Origin: a bacterium 1xD42-67
GTDB taxonomy: Bacteria > Bacillota > Clostridia > Oscillospirales > Oscillospiraceae
DNA length: 64,000 nucleotides
Assembly: GCA_003612335.1 (NCBI GenBank)
Contig: RAYO01000017.1
Span: 23,302 to 87,301, forward strand
Reading direction: 5' to 3'
Part shown: positions 25,899 to 36,013 of the stretch, one piece after another
Layout of the letters: each line of letters starts with the position of its first letter
Numbering within the stretch: the stretch's first letter is position 1
Notes under the pieces: generated by a model
Told to the model about the DNA's origin: nothing
What the model saw: the letters and a program-made list of their open reading frames with translations, nothing else
Databases searched by the model: none
Program-made: the position numbers and the translations under genes

Positions 25899-27178
25899 TG
25901 TGCCCCCTCCTCTTTGGCCCGGACCACCGAGAGGGCGGTGCGCTGCGCTGTCACCCAGTTGGCGATCAGCTCCTCCGCCTCTTGTTTGGTGACCGCGCTG
26001 AACAGCGGGGCGAAGTCCAAAAAGTTGGCCCCGGCAAAGAAGGTCTGGGCCTGGCCCACACACAGATTCTCGAAGGAGTTGAGCCCTCGGACCTTGTTGC
26101 CGTAGACCCCCTTCTTCACCCGCTCCCAGAGGGCCTCGTCCACTCCCTCCCGGCCGATCCGGGCGGCCTCCTCCGCCACCGCCATCCGGACCGCCTCCGG
26201 GTCTTTGGATTCTCCGCCGGCCATCAAGAAGGCGCAGCCGGGGCAGCACTCATAGCCATAGGAGAACTCCTGATTGATCAGTCCCTCCCGATACAGCTTG
26301 GCATACAGGGGACTGGAGCTGCCCAGCAGCACCTCCAGGGCCAGCTCCCCCACCAGCTCCTGGCGCAGCCGGTCCTGGCCATTGATGGGAGCGTCCCCCT
26401 TATAGCCCAGCTGGAACAGGGGGGCGGACACCTCCATCCGCTCCTCGATATGATCCTGCGCGGCCTGGGGGGCTTCCCGCTCCCCATAGTCCTTGACGGC
26501 GATGGGGCCTGCCTCCTTGGGGAGGATCTCCCGGGCCACCTGGCAGATGCGCTCTGGGTCTACTGGCCCCGCCACGCACAGCACCATATTGGCCGGGTCG
26601 TAAAAAGCCTTATGACAGGCGTACAGGGTGTCGGCGGTGATGTGGGAGATCGACTCCACGCTCCCCGCCACGTTCACCCGGATGGGGTGGCTTTGATAGA
26701 GGGCGGTCATCAGGTTGATGAAGACCTTCCAGTCCGGGTCGTCGTCATACATGCCGATCTCTTGGCCGATGATCCCCCGCTCCTTGTCCACGCTCTCCTG
26801 GGTGAACCAGGGGACCGAGACGAAGGACAGGAGGATCCGCAGATTCTCCTCGAATTTCTCGGTGGATTCGAAGTAATAGCCAGTGATGGCGTTGCTGGTG
26901 AAGGCGTTGGGACTGGCTCCGTTGGCGGCCAGGTCCTGGAGCGCGTTTCCCTCCTGGGTGTCGAACATCTTGTGTTCCAGATAGTGGGCCACTCCGGCGG
27001 GGGTATCGTGCTGCTCCCCATCCAGATAGAAGCGCATATCCATCCCGCCGTAATTCGCGGCGAAAAAGGCGTAGCCCTTTTGGAACTCAGGCTTGGGGAA
27101 GACGAAGACGTTCAGCCCGTTGGCCAGCACCTCGTGATACATGGTCTCCCCCACCTGAGCGAATCTCAGCTTTTCCAT
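25895..27178 (-). CDS. M16 family metallopeptidase (YmfH-like)
   Basis: A 427-residue M16 peptidase with the inverted zinc motif HYLEH (H65, E68, H69, in GVAHYLEHKMFD) and a distal glutamate in the KERGIIGQEIGMYDDDPDWK segment. Family-typical blocks follow: NAFTSNAITGYYFESTEKFEENL and VFINLMTALYQSHPIRVNVAGS. In M16B systems this chain carries catalysis while the partner supplies part of the chamber. It is three bases downstream of the partner gene and overlaps lgt at its 3' end. Confidence 0.9.
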   Translation of the reverse strand: MEKLRFAQVGETMYHEVLANGLNVFVFPKPEFQKGYAFFAANYGGMDMRFYLDGEQHDTPAGVAHYLEHKMFDTQEGNALQDLAANGASPNAFTSNAITGYYFESTEKFEENLRILLSFVSVPWFTQESVDKERGIIGQEIGMYDDDPDWKVFINLMTALYQSHPIRVNVAGSVESISHITADTLYACHKAFYDPANMVLCVAGPVDPERICQVAREILPKEAGPIAVKDYGEREAPQAAQDHIEERMEVSAPLFQLGYKGDAPINGQDRLRQELVGELALEVLLGSSSPLYAKLYREGLINQEFSYGYECCPGCAFLMAGGESKDPEAVRMAVAEEAARIGREGVDEALWERVKKGVYGNKVRGLNSFENLCVGQAQTFFAGANFLDFAPLFSAVTKQEAEELIANWVTAQRTALSVVRAKEEGAQ

Positions 27179-27181
27179 GGC

Positions 27182-28465
27182 TCAGACCTCCTTTCCTTTC
27201 AGGAAGTAGACGGTGTCCAGCTCCAGCCTCCGGGCTGCCTCGGCCACCTGCTCCCGGGTGACGGCCTCCAGCCGCGCGGCCAGCACCTCGGGGCCGTAGT
27301 CCAGACCGGCCGCCGCCTGGCCCATCCAGAACTCCTCCTGCCGGCCCTGGTCGTCCAGGGTGGCCATACAGGCCCCGACCAGGGTACGGCGTGCGCCCTC
27401 CAGCTCCCAGTCCTCGATCTCGCCCCGCTTGACAGCCTCCAGCTGGGCCAGGATCTCGTCCTTCGCGGTCTGGTATCTGCCGAACTCGATGCCCGAGGAC
27501 ACCAGGACCAGCCCCTTCATCTTCTCCAAGGTAGCGCTGGCATAGTAGCACAGAGACAGCTTCTCCCGCACGTTCATGAACAGCTTGGACAGGGTGGTGC
27601 CGCCGTAGACGGCGGCGGCCAGGTAGAGGGCAGGGAACCCCTCCTCCCAGCAGGTGAGCCCCCCGGTACGGAAGCCCAGGACCAGCTTGCCCTGGGTCAC
27701 GTCCATGGCTTCCTCCACCAGAACGGGCTCCGGCCCGGCGGTCACCCGCACCTCACAGTCCGGGTCGATCCGGTCTTCGTTCACCGGAAGCCGGCTCAGC
27801 GCCTCCTTCAGCGCACCCGCCACCCGGTCCGGATGGGCGGAGCCGCAGTAGTACAGCTCCACCTGGGCGGTGCGCAGCAGCTCCTGATACCGCGCCCACA
27901 GGAGCTCCGGCGTGAGGACGGAGACGGTCTCCTCATCCCCCAGCCTGTCCACGCCGAACCGCTCAAAACGGCACATCTCCTGGGCCAGGCGCTGGGTGGC
28001 ATAGGTCCGCTTGTCGTTGATCTGGGCCCGGATCCGGTCGATCAGATTGGCCTTCTCCCCGGCGGTGTAGTCAGAGGAGAAGACGCCGTCCTCTGTATAC
28101 GGCGCAAGGAGCAGCTCCCCCAGCAGGGCCGCAGCGGGCTCCAGGATCTTCTCCCCCTCCATGGCATAGGCGTCGTCCAGGAAGCTGGCCACGAAGCCCA
28201 CACACTGGGTCTCCCCCCTCTTGCGGACCACCGGCTCGACGGCTCCGCCATACAGCTCGTCCAGCGCGGCGGACAGCGCCTCCATATCCGGGTGGACCGC
28301 CGTCCCCCGGCGCAGGACCTCGGGAATCAGGGCGTTGGCCCCGGCGGTCTCCCTGTCCAGGGGGGCCAGGAGGGTGACGGACAGATAGGAGCTCTTGAAC
28401 TTATCGGTATGCACCGCGCGCAGCCATACCCCGGGGGACAGTTCCCGGCGAGTCACTTGTGACAT
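27182..28465 (-). CDS. M16 peptidase-like protein without zinc motif (YmfF-like)
   Basis: A 427-residue M16-fold protein that lacks the HxxEH motif: where it should occur the sequence reads ANALIPEVLRRGTAVHPDME. It retains LSAALDELYGG and the C-terminal R/Y pair region (LFMNVREKLSLCYYASATLE) that positions substrate in M16B heterodimers. It is therefore probably the non-catalytic half of a two-chain peptidase with the downstream gene, as YmfF/YmfH are in Bacillus. The ATG at 28463-28465 follows AAAGGGA; an ATG 13 codons upstream has no better site. Confidence 0.87.
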   Translation of the reverse strand: MSQVTRRELSPGVWLRAVHTDKFKSSYLSVTLLAPLDRETAGANALIPEVLRRGTAVHPDMEALSAALDELYGGAVEPVVRKRGETQCVGFVASFLDDAYAMEGEKILEPAAALLGELLLAPYTEDGVFSSDYTAGEKANLIDRIRAQINDKRTYATQRLAQEMCRFERFGVDRLGDEETVSVLTPELLWARYQELLRTAQVELYYCGSAHPDRVAGALKEALSRLPVNEDRIDPDCEVRVTAGPEPVLVEEAMDVTQGKLVLGFRTGGLTCWEEGFPALYLAAAVYGGTTLSKLFMNVREKLSLCYYASATLEKMKGLVLVSSGIEFGRYQTAKDEILAQLEAVKRGEIEDWELEGARRTLVGACMATLDDQGRQEEFWMGQAAAGLDYGPEVLAARLEAVTREQVAEAARRLELDTVYFLKGKEV

Positions 28466-28556
28466 ATCTTGGTCCCTTTCTTTCGGATAAAAATGTTCCA
28501 TCATTTGGCTAGATCATCATACCACGCGCCCCATGCAAAAGTAAAGAGGGAAAACA

Positions 28557-31500
28557 TCAAATCGTCACCTCGAGCCGGTGTCCTCCGGTCATCCCCTCCA
28601 GAGGGACGCCCCCCTCCACACGCGCTCCGTCCAGGGTGGCGGACCAGGTCCCGGTCCGTTCCACGCAGATCTCCAGTCTGCCGCCAGGCAGTCTCCACAC
28701 CGCCTCATACCCGGGCCAGTCCGGGGGAAGGTCGGGCTCCACCGTGAGCCTCCCCTCCGCTATCTTCAGTCCCAGCAGCTCCTGGACGGCCGTCTGCCAA
28801 TACCATCCGGCGGCCCCAGTATACCATGTCCACCCCGCCCGGCCCGTCCGGCCGGGGGCATGGGCCACATCCGCAGCGATCGCATAGGGCTCCCCTCGGT
28901 AGATCTCAGTCGGGTGCCCCTCAGGCAGGAGGGCCTTCAGAACGGCCCAGCCGTCAGCGGGGCGCTCCAGCCGGAAACAGGCCATAGCCAGCCACACCGC
29001 TCCGTGGGTATACTGCCCGCCGTTCTCCCGCACTCCGGCGGGGTATCCCTTGATATAACCCGGGTCCTCCTCCCCCTGGCCGTCAAAGGGCGGGTCGAAG
29101 AGGCGCACCACCCCCGCCTCCCGGTCGAAGAGCCGGTCCAGAGCGGCGGAGACGGCCCGATCCGCCCTCTGCCGGTCGGTCCCTGATGGGAACACCGCGA
29201 AGGCCTGGGCGATGGCGTCGATCTGGCACTGTCCGCTCCGGGCAGAGCCCAGAGGGGCGCCGTCCTCATAATATCCCCGCCGGTACCAAGTCCCGTCCCA
29301 GGCCCCCTGAGCCGCCTGAATCAGGCCGTCCGCCCGCCGGAGGAGATCCTCCGCCCTGGCCCCCTCATCCATCCGGCGGCAGAGGGCGGCAAAGTCCTGG
29401 AGGACCGCCGCCAGGAACCAGGTGAGCCACACCGATTCGCCCCCCACCTTGTCCATGCCGTCGTTCCAGTCGCCGCCCCCCATCTTGGCCAGACCGTGGG
29501 GACCCGTCCCCCGGACCAGGGCGCACTGGACCGCGGCCAGGCCATGGCGGTAGAGACTGTCCCTCTTCTCGCTGGTCCGGGGGACCTCATACCGGTCCTT
29601 CTCGCCCTCCTCCAGGGGCTTTGCCGCCAGGTACGGGACCTCCTCTTTCAAAAGGTCCCAGTCTCCGGTGACAGTACAGTACCGGCACAGCACCCAGGGC
29701 AGCCACAGCAGATCGTCGGAGATGCGGGTGCGCACCCCCGCCCCCTGGGGCGGGTGCCACCAGTGCTGGACGTCCCCCTCCTCGAATTGGCGGGAGGCCG
29801 CCAGCAGCAGCTGCTCCTTTGTCCGCTCCGGCCAGGTGTATATCAGCGCCGCCGCGTCCTGGAGCTGGTCCCGGAACCCGAAGGCGCCGCCGTTCTGATA
29901 TTGGCTGGTCCGGGCCATCATGCGGCAGGCGGACACCTGGTAGAGACACCAGCCGTTGAGATACCGGTCCAAAGCCCTGTCAGGCGTCCTGAAGGAGAGG
30001 GCGGACACCTTGTCCCGCCACCAGGCCAGGACCTTCTCCTCTTCCCGGGAAAAGTCCTCCCGGAAGGACCGAGAGCAGGGCCTGCCCTCCTTCTCCTTGG
30101 TCACCAGAGACACGGGTTTGCCGTCGGGCAGAGGGGCAGAGATCCCCTCCCCCTCCCCCAGGCGGTACACGATCCGTCCGGAGGCCCCGGTGAGGGTGAC
30201 GCGGAGGATCCGCCGCTCCTCTCCCAGGGGAACGAAGCCCTCGGCGGTCAGTCTGGCCCCGGGCAGCTCCTTCTCCCATCGGGCAAGGCCGGGACGATAG
30301 GTGACCGTACAGGGCAGGCCGTCCCCATCCGCAAAGACCGAGATCTCCGCCCCATCCAGCTCCACACCGATCCGCTCCTGTCCTCCCACCCCCAGGGGGT
30401 CGTTGGCCCAGGGGGTGAGCCTGCCCTCCCGGGAGTTTCCGCCGGCCCAGAGGAAGCCCGCCCCCGTCTCATCGACGATCCAGCCGAACTTCGAATCGCA
30501 CAGCACCTGGCTCCACCCCACCGGGGGCAGCTGTCTCCCGCAGCGGATGACCACGGCGTCCCCCTCCATCGTCCAGGGGGCAGGACCGGGGCCCAGGTCC
30601 ACAGGAGGCGGCGGGGCAGCTGTCTCCACGGCGGTCTGCTCCTCCAGGGGGAAGACAGCCTTCGCCCAGGCCAGCACTGCCGGAGCGGCATCAGGACCAG
30701 CCAGATGGATACCGCCCTTGGCCCCCAGGGCCGACTCCGCCCCCAGCTTTTTCAGCTCCTCCACCAGGCTGGAGCGGAGGGGGCGGCGGTAGTCGCCCCC
30801 CTCCTCCAGGATCAGCACCAGGTCGAAGGGATATCCCCCCCGGCCGAGGAGCTGGTGCCAGCGGCACCAGAGGGCCCCCTGCTCCGCCTCCCCCTCGCCG
30901 GACAGCCGGCCGGCGGCGATGGGCAGATCTCCGGAGATCCCATAGGGCCACAGAACGGACTGAGGCGGGCGGTCCGTCCCCTCCTCCGGCGCGGCCAGCA
31001 GGGCCAGCAACTCGAAGGCCCCCATGGCCTCCCTCTCAGACAGGGCCAGCTTCTGGACCACAGGGGCCAGGGAGGCGGGGCCCCCATCTCTCCCGGACAA
31101 GATCCGCTCTGTCCCCTCCTGGGCCGCCTGGGGGGAATCCCCCAAGGCCAGGGCCAGGGAGAAGGTCCTCCCCTCCCCCTGCTCAAGGGAGACGGGGATC
31201 CTGACCATGAGGCAGGGGTCTGCCCCCGCCCCGTCCTGGAGAGGACCGGGCCTGCGGGAGGGCAGGGCCCGCAGGCCCCCCCGTCCCAGTGCGGCGGACC
31301 GGTCCAGGCTGACGGAGGCCCCCTCTCCCGTCCAGCGGACAGAGAGACAGGGCCCCTCCTCCTCTCCCCGGGAGCGGCGGCGGAAGAGGGCGCTGTCCCC
31401 CTCCTGCGCCCCCTCCAGGAAGAGCCGGGAGAAGGCGGGGTGGGCGTCGAAGTCCCGCTGGGGACAGAGGACGGGCTCCAGGTAGAAGAGCAGCTCTCCC

Positions 31501-34500
31501 TCCAGCCGCCCTCTGCCCCGCCATGTCAGCTCCACCCGGTGGAGCTGGCCGTTCTCCCGCCGGGAGACGGTGAGGGCCGTCCGGGCGGACAGCCCCTCCC
31601 GCTCCGTGGACCAGGAGGCCCCACTGGCGTCGAAGGACCAGCGGCGCTCCCCCCCTTCCTGATACAGGGGGGCCGGCGTCAGGCCCAGGACCCCCTCCGG
31701 ACCGCAGAAAAAGGCGGATGCTCCGGCAGGGGCATAATACGCCCCCGGACGGGCGAGGACGACCGCCAGTTCCCCCGCCCGGGAAGCGGTGAGACCGTTG
31801 TCACAGACCAATACGCTGTAGGCGCCGTTGGACAGCAGGCAGCATCGGGGATGCCTCCGGCCAAAGCCCTCCCCCTCCCGAATCAGGGCGGGGCCGGCGG
31901 CAGGACGGGACCGGACGGGGAGGTCCCGCTCCTCCTGCTTCATGATCGGGGCTCCCACCGGCACCCGCTCCTGGAGCAGCTCCCGGTAGGCAGACATATC
32001 GCAGTCCTTCATGAACCGCTCCTGCATCACGCCCTCCCGCAGGGCGTTGTCGATGGCCACCAGGCTCATCCCCAGGTGGTGGGACATATAGGAGCGGACC
32101 ACCTCATGGTCCTCTGCCCCGGTGAGGCGGGCGGGGGTATAGTCCACCGCCTCGTAAAGGCCATAGCGCCCCTCCAGCCCCAGGTCCCGCAGGCGGCGCA
32201 GGTTGCGCAGGGCACTGCGGGGGGCCAGCAGCAGGGCCAGGAAGGAGGAGTAGGGGGACACCACCAGCTCGGTGTCCAGTCCCCGCTTCAGCCCCAGGGC
32301 CTGGACGCCGTGGGCTTTATACTGGTAGCTCATGCCCGGGTCGAAGGCGCAGAATCCCGATTCAGAGATCCCCCAGGGCCGCTTGGTCTTATCTCCCCGG
32401 CGCTTCTGGGCGTAAACGCAGAAGGACAGGGTCTCGTAGAGGAAGGAGTTGGGCTCGCAGGGCAGGAGGAGGTTGGGCATGAAGTACTCGAACATGGTGC
32501 CCGTCCACGAGGCCATGCCGCAGTAGTCGTTGTCCCCCAGGAGCATCCGGCCCAGCCGCCGCCAGTGGCGGGCGGGGACCTCCCCCCGGGCCACCGAAAT
32601 GAAACTGGTCTGCCGGGCCTCGCTGGCCATCAGGTCGTACCAGCCTTCGGTGAGCTGATCCTGTTCCACCTCGTATCCGATGGAGAACAGCCGCCGCTCC
32701 TGATCGAAGAGGGGCGCGCAGTCCATGGCGTCGGACAGGGCCTCGGCCCGCCGGGCCAGCACGTCCTCCCCCCACTGATACAGCCCCTCCCGCAGGGCGA
32801 TGAGGCATCCCCGCAGGTTGCCGCTGTCCACTGTGGACACATATCTGGGGCGGAGGGGCTGCGCAGTCGATGTGTCATACCAGTTATACAGGTGTCCCCG
32901 CCATTTTTCCAGCCCCTCCACCGTGTCCAGGATGTGGGAGATCAGCCCCACCGCCCGCTTCCGGGGGGCGAGGTCCAGATCGGCCGCCGCCATCACCGAC
33001 AGCAGGGCCATACCAATGTTGGTGGGGGAGGTCCGCCGGGCCAGCATGGGGCCGGGCTGCTCCTGCCAGTTGTCCGGCGGGAGCCAGTGGTCCTCCTCCC
33101 GGAGGAATCTGTCGAAATACCGCCAGATCAGGGTGGCCTGATGGAGGAGGAAGGCCCGGTCCGCAGGGGGCAGGGCCTTCCCCTTCTTAGAGGGACGGCT
33201 CACCGCCCAGGCCAGTACAGGGGCCAGCAGCCAGACCGCCCCCACCGCCTTGCCGAACCTGAGCTGGGCGAAGAGGAGCACAAAGATGCCGGCCGCCGCC
33301 GAGGACCAGGCTTTTTTGTAGTAGAAGGGGACGCTCCCCTTCCCCTTCTCCGTCTGGGCGGCAGTGACCCAGGCCAGCATATCCTTGTGGGAGACAGTCA
33401 TCCGCCACAGGGCGGAGGAGATCGCGGTCAGGGAGATATAGGCCTGATAGGGCAGGAAGACCAGCTGGACCCCGGTCTGCAAGATGGCCCCGGCCAGTCC
33501 GGCGATGACGGTGGAGTGATACCGCCGCCGCTCGCCGCTGCGCCGGACGGCCAGCTCCGCCCCGGACAGCAGCAGGTTGGATGCCGCCGCCAGCACGGCG
33601 ATCCCTCCCGCCCAGGCGAAGACCCGGCCGGAGAAGCACATGCCCAGCACCAGGGTGAGCAGAGTGGAGATGGGGGTCAGGGACCGGCGCAGGTTGTCCA
33701 GGATCTTCCACCTAGCCAGAGGCGGCAGGGGGTTGGCCTCCTTTCCTCCCCGGCCGTCGGGCACCCGCCGGCCCAGCCAGGGGAGCAACTGCCAGTCCCC
33801 CCGGATCCACCGGTGGAGACGGGCAAAGTAGCTGTAGACCTGCCAGGGACAGCCGTCGGTCCACTCCACCTCTCCCACCAGCCCCGCCCGGAGATAGCTG
33901 CCCTCCAGCAGGTCGTGGGAGAGGATGGTGTTCTCCGGGAAGCGGCCGTCCAGGCAGGTATCGAACGCATCCACCGAAAAGATCCCCTTTCCGGTGTAGG
34001 TGCCCTGGTCGAAGAGGTCGTGGTATACGTCGCTGGCGGTAGAGCCATAGGGGTCCACGCCCCCCAGTCCTCCAAAGATCTTGGCGAAGAAGGACCTGTT
34101 GGCCGCCTCCAGCTCCACCGCTACCCGGGGCTGGAAGAGGGCGTGTCCGGCGGTGACCACTCTCCGTTTCGGGTCGATCGCCGGCCGGTTCAGGGGGTGG
34201 AGCATGGCCCCGGCCAGCTCCCGGGCGGTGCCCACACTAAGGCTGGTGTCCGAGTCCAGGGCGATCACATACTGCACCTGCCGCAGCCAGTTCCGCTCCC
34301 CCGCCTCCACCTCCAGGCCGGTGCGTTTCCCCTTCAGCAGCCGGACCAGCTCGGTGAGGGCACCCCGCTTCCGCTCCCAGCCCATGTAGCGCTCATCCTG
34401 TTTGCTGAAGGCCGGGACGCGGAAGAACAGATAGAAGCCTCCGCCATATTTCTCGTTGAGGGAATCCACCGCCCTTCGTGCGCTGTCCATCCAGGCCGCC

Positions 34501-35708
34501 CCCTCCTCCCCCATGGGGACGCCGCTGTCGGGCAGGTCGGCCAGGATGCCCAGCCGCAGCTCGGGCCCGGCGTCCCGATTGGCCAGCCGGTAGCGCTCCA
34601 GCAGAGCGGCCAGCTTGGGGCCGCTGTCCTCCCCGGTGAGAAGGGACACCACCACGCACAGGGTGCGCCCCTCCCTGGGGATGCCCCCCTCCAGCTCCAT
34701 CCGGGGCACAGGACGGGGGGACACCAGCCGGACCAGGAGGAAATCCAGACCATTTTTTACGATGTCAGACAGAGGCAGGAAGAGCAGGACGGCGGCCAGC
34801 GGGGTCCCCGCCGCCTGCCACAGGACCAGAGCCGCCAGAAGGGACAGGCCCATCACTGCCAGACCATAGCCCACTCCGGAGCGGGTCCGCTCCGGACGGC
34901 CCAGGGGCTCCCGGTAGAGATACCAGCCCACGTGCCTGCGGGCCCCCTCCCCCTTTTGGGCCAGCTCCAGGGCCTGGCGGGCAGTCTGTCCCTCCTCCAT
35001 CCGGCAGGTCTTGGCCAGCTGGCACACCCTCTGCCGGTAGCGGCGGCGGGTGTCCTCATCCATATGGGGGTAGTGGCCCGAGGGGTCCTGGACTAACACC
35101 CGCTCCACCCGGCTGGCCCCCTCCAGCAGGGCGGTCCACTCCCCTCCGGACAGGGCCCGGAGGGCGCTGAACACCGCCCCCATCTGTTCTGGAGGGACCT
35201 TGTCCCCCCTCAGGGCCTCCAGATCGCCGCACAGCTGGGCCAGCCGCTCCGCCAGTGCTCCGGCCAGAGCGGGGACGAAGAGGGACAGCTCCCGCTCCGT
35301 CAGGGGACGCACCGACTGGAAGCCCTCCAGATAGAGGGCCAGCCTGCTCTGGTCCAGGTCGGGCACCGCCCACAGGGCGCCTTGGGCGCAACGCTGGAGG
35401 AGAGCGTCTCCGCTCCCGGTCCCCCGCAGCGGCCTGCCCCCCTTCAGGGCTTCCCGGGCCCGCCCGCCCTCCCGAAGGGCCAGATAGTGGTTGTCCAGCA
35501 GCCACTCCGCCGCCCCGGGCAGGGCGGACCGTCCCACGCTCCAGAGGTCCAGGGCCTCCCGGGCCCGGCGGATCCTGTCCAGATCCCTCTTCAGGGCGCG
35601 GGACAGCACGCGGCAGGAGACCGTCCCCTCTGCCTTCGATCCCCGGGCGGCGTTGGCGGCGTAGTTCTTCAAATGGGCGTCGTCCATGGGGACGTGTGGG
35701 GTGTTCAT
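28557..35708 (-). CDS. Cyclic beta-1,2-glucan synthase-like protein (GT84 plus GH94)
   Basis: A 2383-residue membrane enzyme, by far the largest gene here. Residues 1-270 are helical. Two helices (about 280-325) precede the glycosyltransferase domain with the nucleotide-sugar motif VIALDSDTSLSVGT (D485-S-D487) and RLHRWIRGDWQLLPWLG near 640. Several helices (about 670-920) follow, then a glucoamylase-like middle domain (GISESGFCAFDPGMSYQYKA, DHEVVRSYMSHHLGMSLVAI). The C-terminal half is a GH94 phosphorylase-type domain with MGGGDWNDGMDKVG, whose aspartate near residue 2080 is the expected general acid. NdvB/Cgs proteins with this order make cyclic beta-1,2-glucan. Start chosen at 35706-35708 after AGGAGG. 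Confidence 0.85.
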   Translation of the reverse strand: MNTPHVPMDDAHLKNYAANAARGSKAEGTVSCRVLSRALKRDLDRIRRAREALDLWSVGRSALPGAAEWLLDNHYLALREGGRAREALKGGRPLRGTGSGDALLQRCAQGALWAVPDLDQSRLALYLEGFQSVRPLTERELSLFVPALAGALAERLAQLCGDLEALRGDKVPPEQMGAVFSALRALSGGEWTALLEGASRVERVLVQDPSGHYPHMDEDTRRRYRQRVCQLAKTCRMEEGQTARQALELAQKGEGARRHVGWYLYREPLGRPERTRSGVGYGLAVMGLSLLAALVLWQAAGTPLAAVLLFLPLSDIVKNGLDFLLVRLVSPRPVPRMELEGGIPREGRTLCVVVSLLTGEDSGPKLAALLERYRLANRDAGPELRLGILADLPDSGVPMGEEGAAWMDSARRAVDSLNEKYGGGFYLFFRVPAFSKQDERYMGWERKRGALTELVRLLKGKRTGLEVEAGERNWLRQVQYVIALDSDTSLSVGTARELAGAMLHPLNRPAIDPKRRVVTAGHALFQPRVAVELEAANRSFFAKIFGGLGGVDPYGSTASDVYHDLFDQGTYTGKGIFSVDAFDTCLDGRFPENTILSHDLLEGSYLRAGLVGEVEWTDGCPWQVYSYFARLHRWIRGDWQLLPWLGRRVPDGRGGKEANPLPPLARWKILDNLRRSLTPISTLLTLVLGMCFSGRVFAWAGGIAVLAAASNLLLSGAELAVRRSGERRRYHSTVIAGLAGAILQTGVQLVFLPYQAYISLTAISSALWRMTVSHKDMLAWVTAAQTEKGKGSVPFYYKKAWSSAAAGIFVLLFAQLRFGKAVGAVWLLAPVLAWAVSRPSKKGKALPPADRAFLLHQATLIWRYFDRFLREEDHWLPPDNWQEQPGPMLARRTSPTNIGMALLSVMAAADLDLAPRKRAVGLISHILDTVEGLEKWRGHLYNWYDTSTAQPLRPRYVSTVDSGNLRGCLIALREGLYQWGEDVLARRAEALSDAMDCAPLFDQERRLFSIGYEVEQDQLTEGWYDLMASEARQTSFISVARGEVPARHWRRLGRMLLGDNDYCGMASWTGTMFEYFMPNLLLPCEPNSFLYETLSFCVYAQKRRGDKTKRPWGISESGFCAFDPGMSYQYKAHGVQALGLKRGLDTELVVSPYSSFLALLLAPRSALRNLRRLRDLGLEGRYGLYEAVDYTPARLTGAEDHEVVRSYMSHHLGMSLVAIDNALREGVMQERFMKDCDMSAYRELLQERVPVGAPIMKQEERDLPVRSRPAAGPALIREGEGFGRRHPRCCLLSNGAYSVLVCDNGLTASRAGELAVVLARPGAYYAPAGASAFFCGPEGVLGLTPAPLYQEGGERRWSFDASGASWSTEREGLSARTALTVSRRENGQLHRVELTWRGRGRLEGELLFYLEPVLCPQRDFDAHPAFSRLFLEGAQEGDSALFRRRSRGEEEGPCLSVRWTGEGASVSLDRSAALGRGGLRALPSRRPGPLQDGAGADPCLMVRIPVSLEQGEGRTFSLALALGDSPQAAQEGTERILSGRDGGPASLAPVVQKLALSEREAMGAFELLALLAAPEEGTDRPPQSVLWPYGISGDLPIAAGRLSGEGEAEQGALWCRWHQLLGRGGYPFDLVLILEEGGDYRRPLRSSLVEELKKLGAESALGAKGGIHLAGPDAAPAVLAWAKAVFPLEEQTAVETAAPPPPVDLGPGPAPWTMEGDAVVIRCGRQLPPVGWSQVLCDSKFGWIVDETGAGFLWAGGNSREGRLTPWANDPLGVGGQERIGVELDGAEISVFADGDGLPCTVTYRPGLARWEKELPGARLTAEGFVPLGEERRILRVTLTGASGRIVYRLGEGEGISAPLPDGKPVSLVTKEKEGRPCSRSFREDFSREEEKVLAWWRDKVSALSFRTPDRALDRYLNGWCLYQVSACRMMARTSQYQNGGAFGFRDQLQDAAALIYTWPERTKEQLLLAASRQFEEGDVQHWWHPPQGAGVRTRISDDLLWLPWVLCRYCTVTGDWDLLKEEVPYLAAKPLEEGEKDRYEVPRTSEKRDSLYRHGLAAVQCALVRGTGPHGLAKMGGGDWNDGMDKVGGESVWLTWFLAAVLQDFAALCRRMDEGARAEDLLRRADGLIQAAQGAWDGTWYRRGYYEDGAPLGSARSGQCQIDAIAQAFAVFPSGTDRQRADRAVSAALDRLFDREAGVVRLFDPPFDGQGEEDPGYIKGYPAGVRENGGQYTHGAVWLAMACFRLERPADGWAVLKALLPEGHPTEIYRGEPYAIAADVAHAPGRTGRAGWTWYTGAAGWYWQTAVQELLGLKIAEGRLTVEPDLPPDWPGYEAVWRLPGGRLEICVERTGTWSATLDGARVEGGVPLEGMTGGHRLEVTI

Positions 35709-35737
35709 AACAGAGGCCTCCTGAAAAAGGAATTTTA

Positions 35738-35849
35738 GGCTCCCCCTCCGTGGGGGAGCTGTCGAGCGGAGCGAGACTGAGGGGGGAAACATTCCACCCC
35801 CCTCCGTCAGCGGCTTTGCCGCTGCCACCTCCCCCACAAGGGGGGAGGC
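35738..35849. repeat. Palindromic interspersed repeat, short form
   Basis: Hairpins in order: GGCTCCCCCTCCGTGGGGGA (from 35738), a GAGCGGAGCGAGACTGAGG unit, then on the far side CCTCCGTCAGCGGC-TTT-GCCGCTG, and CCTCCCCC-ACAAG-GGGGGAGGC ending at 35849. The same outer architecture, inverted, occurs at 37758-37934, so this is a repeat family. I recall similar GGCTCCC...TGACTGAGGG elements in gut Clostridia genomes. It lies upstream of the large glucan synthase gene. Confidence 0.75.
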
Positions 35850-35922
35850 TTTTCCCTCCAGTTTTCCCCCGGCCCTGGCGGAATATACCAAAAGGACTCT
35901 TCGCACCGTCAAGGAATTTGGC

Positions 35923-35951
35923 TTGACAAACAGCAAAAAATATGGTATGCT
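35923..35951 (+). promoter_or_regulatory. Promoter of the ylxM-ffh operon
   Basis: TTGACA (35923-35928) and TATGCT (35946-35951) with a 17-bp spacer lie about 60 bases before ylxM. Just downstream, TGTAAAG and CTTTACA (around 35958-35980) form a dyad in the leader. The rest of the 305-base gap holds the repeat at 35738-35849. Confidence 0.8.
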
Positions 35952-36013
35952 CCCAAATGTAAAGTTCATCGCCTTTACATTTTTCGAGACTCGTGACAGG
36001 GGAGGTCCTCAGG

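Noticed and set aside
29496..35096. An 1866-residue open frame opposite the glucan synthase gene
   Set aside because: It is a mirror of the high-GC codon pattern of the real gene, has proline/glycine/glutamine-rich nonsense composition and no family motifs.
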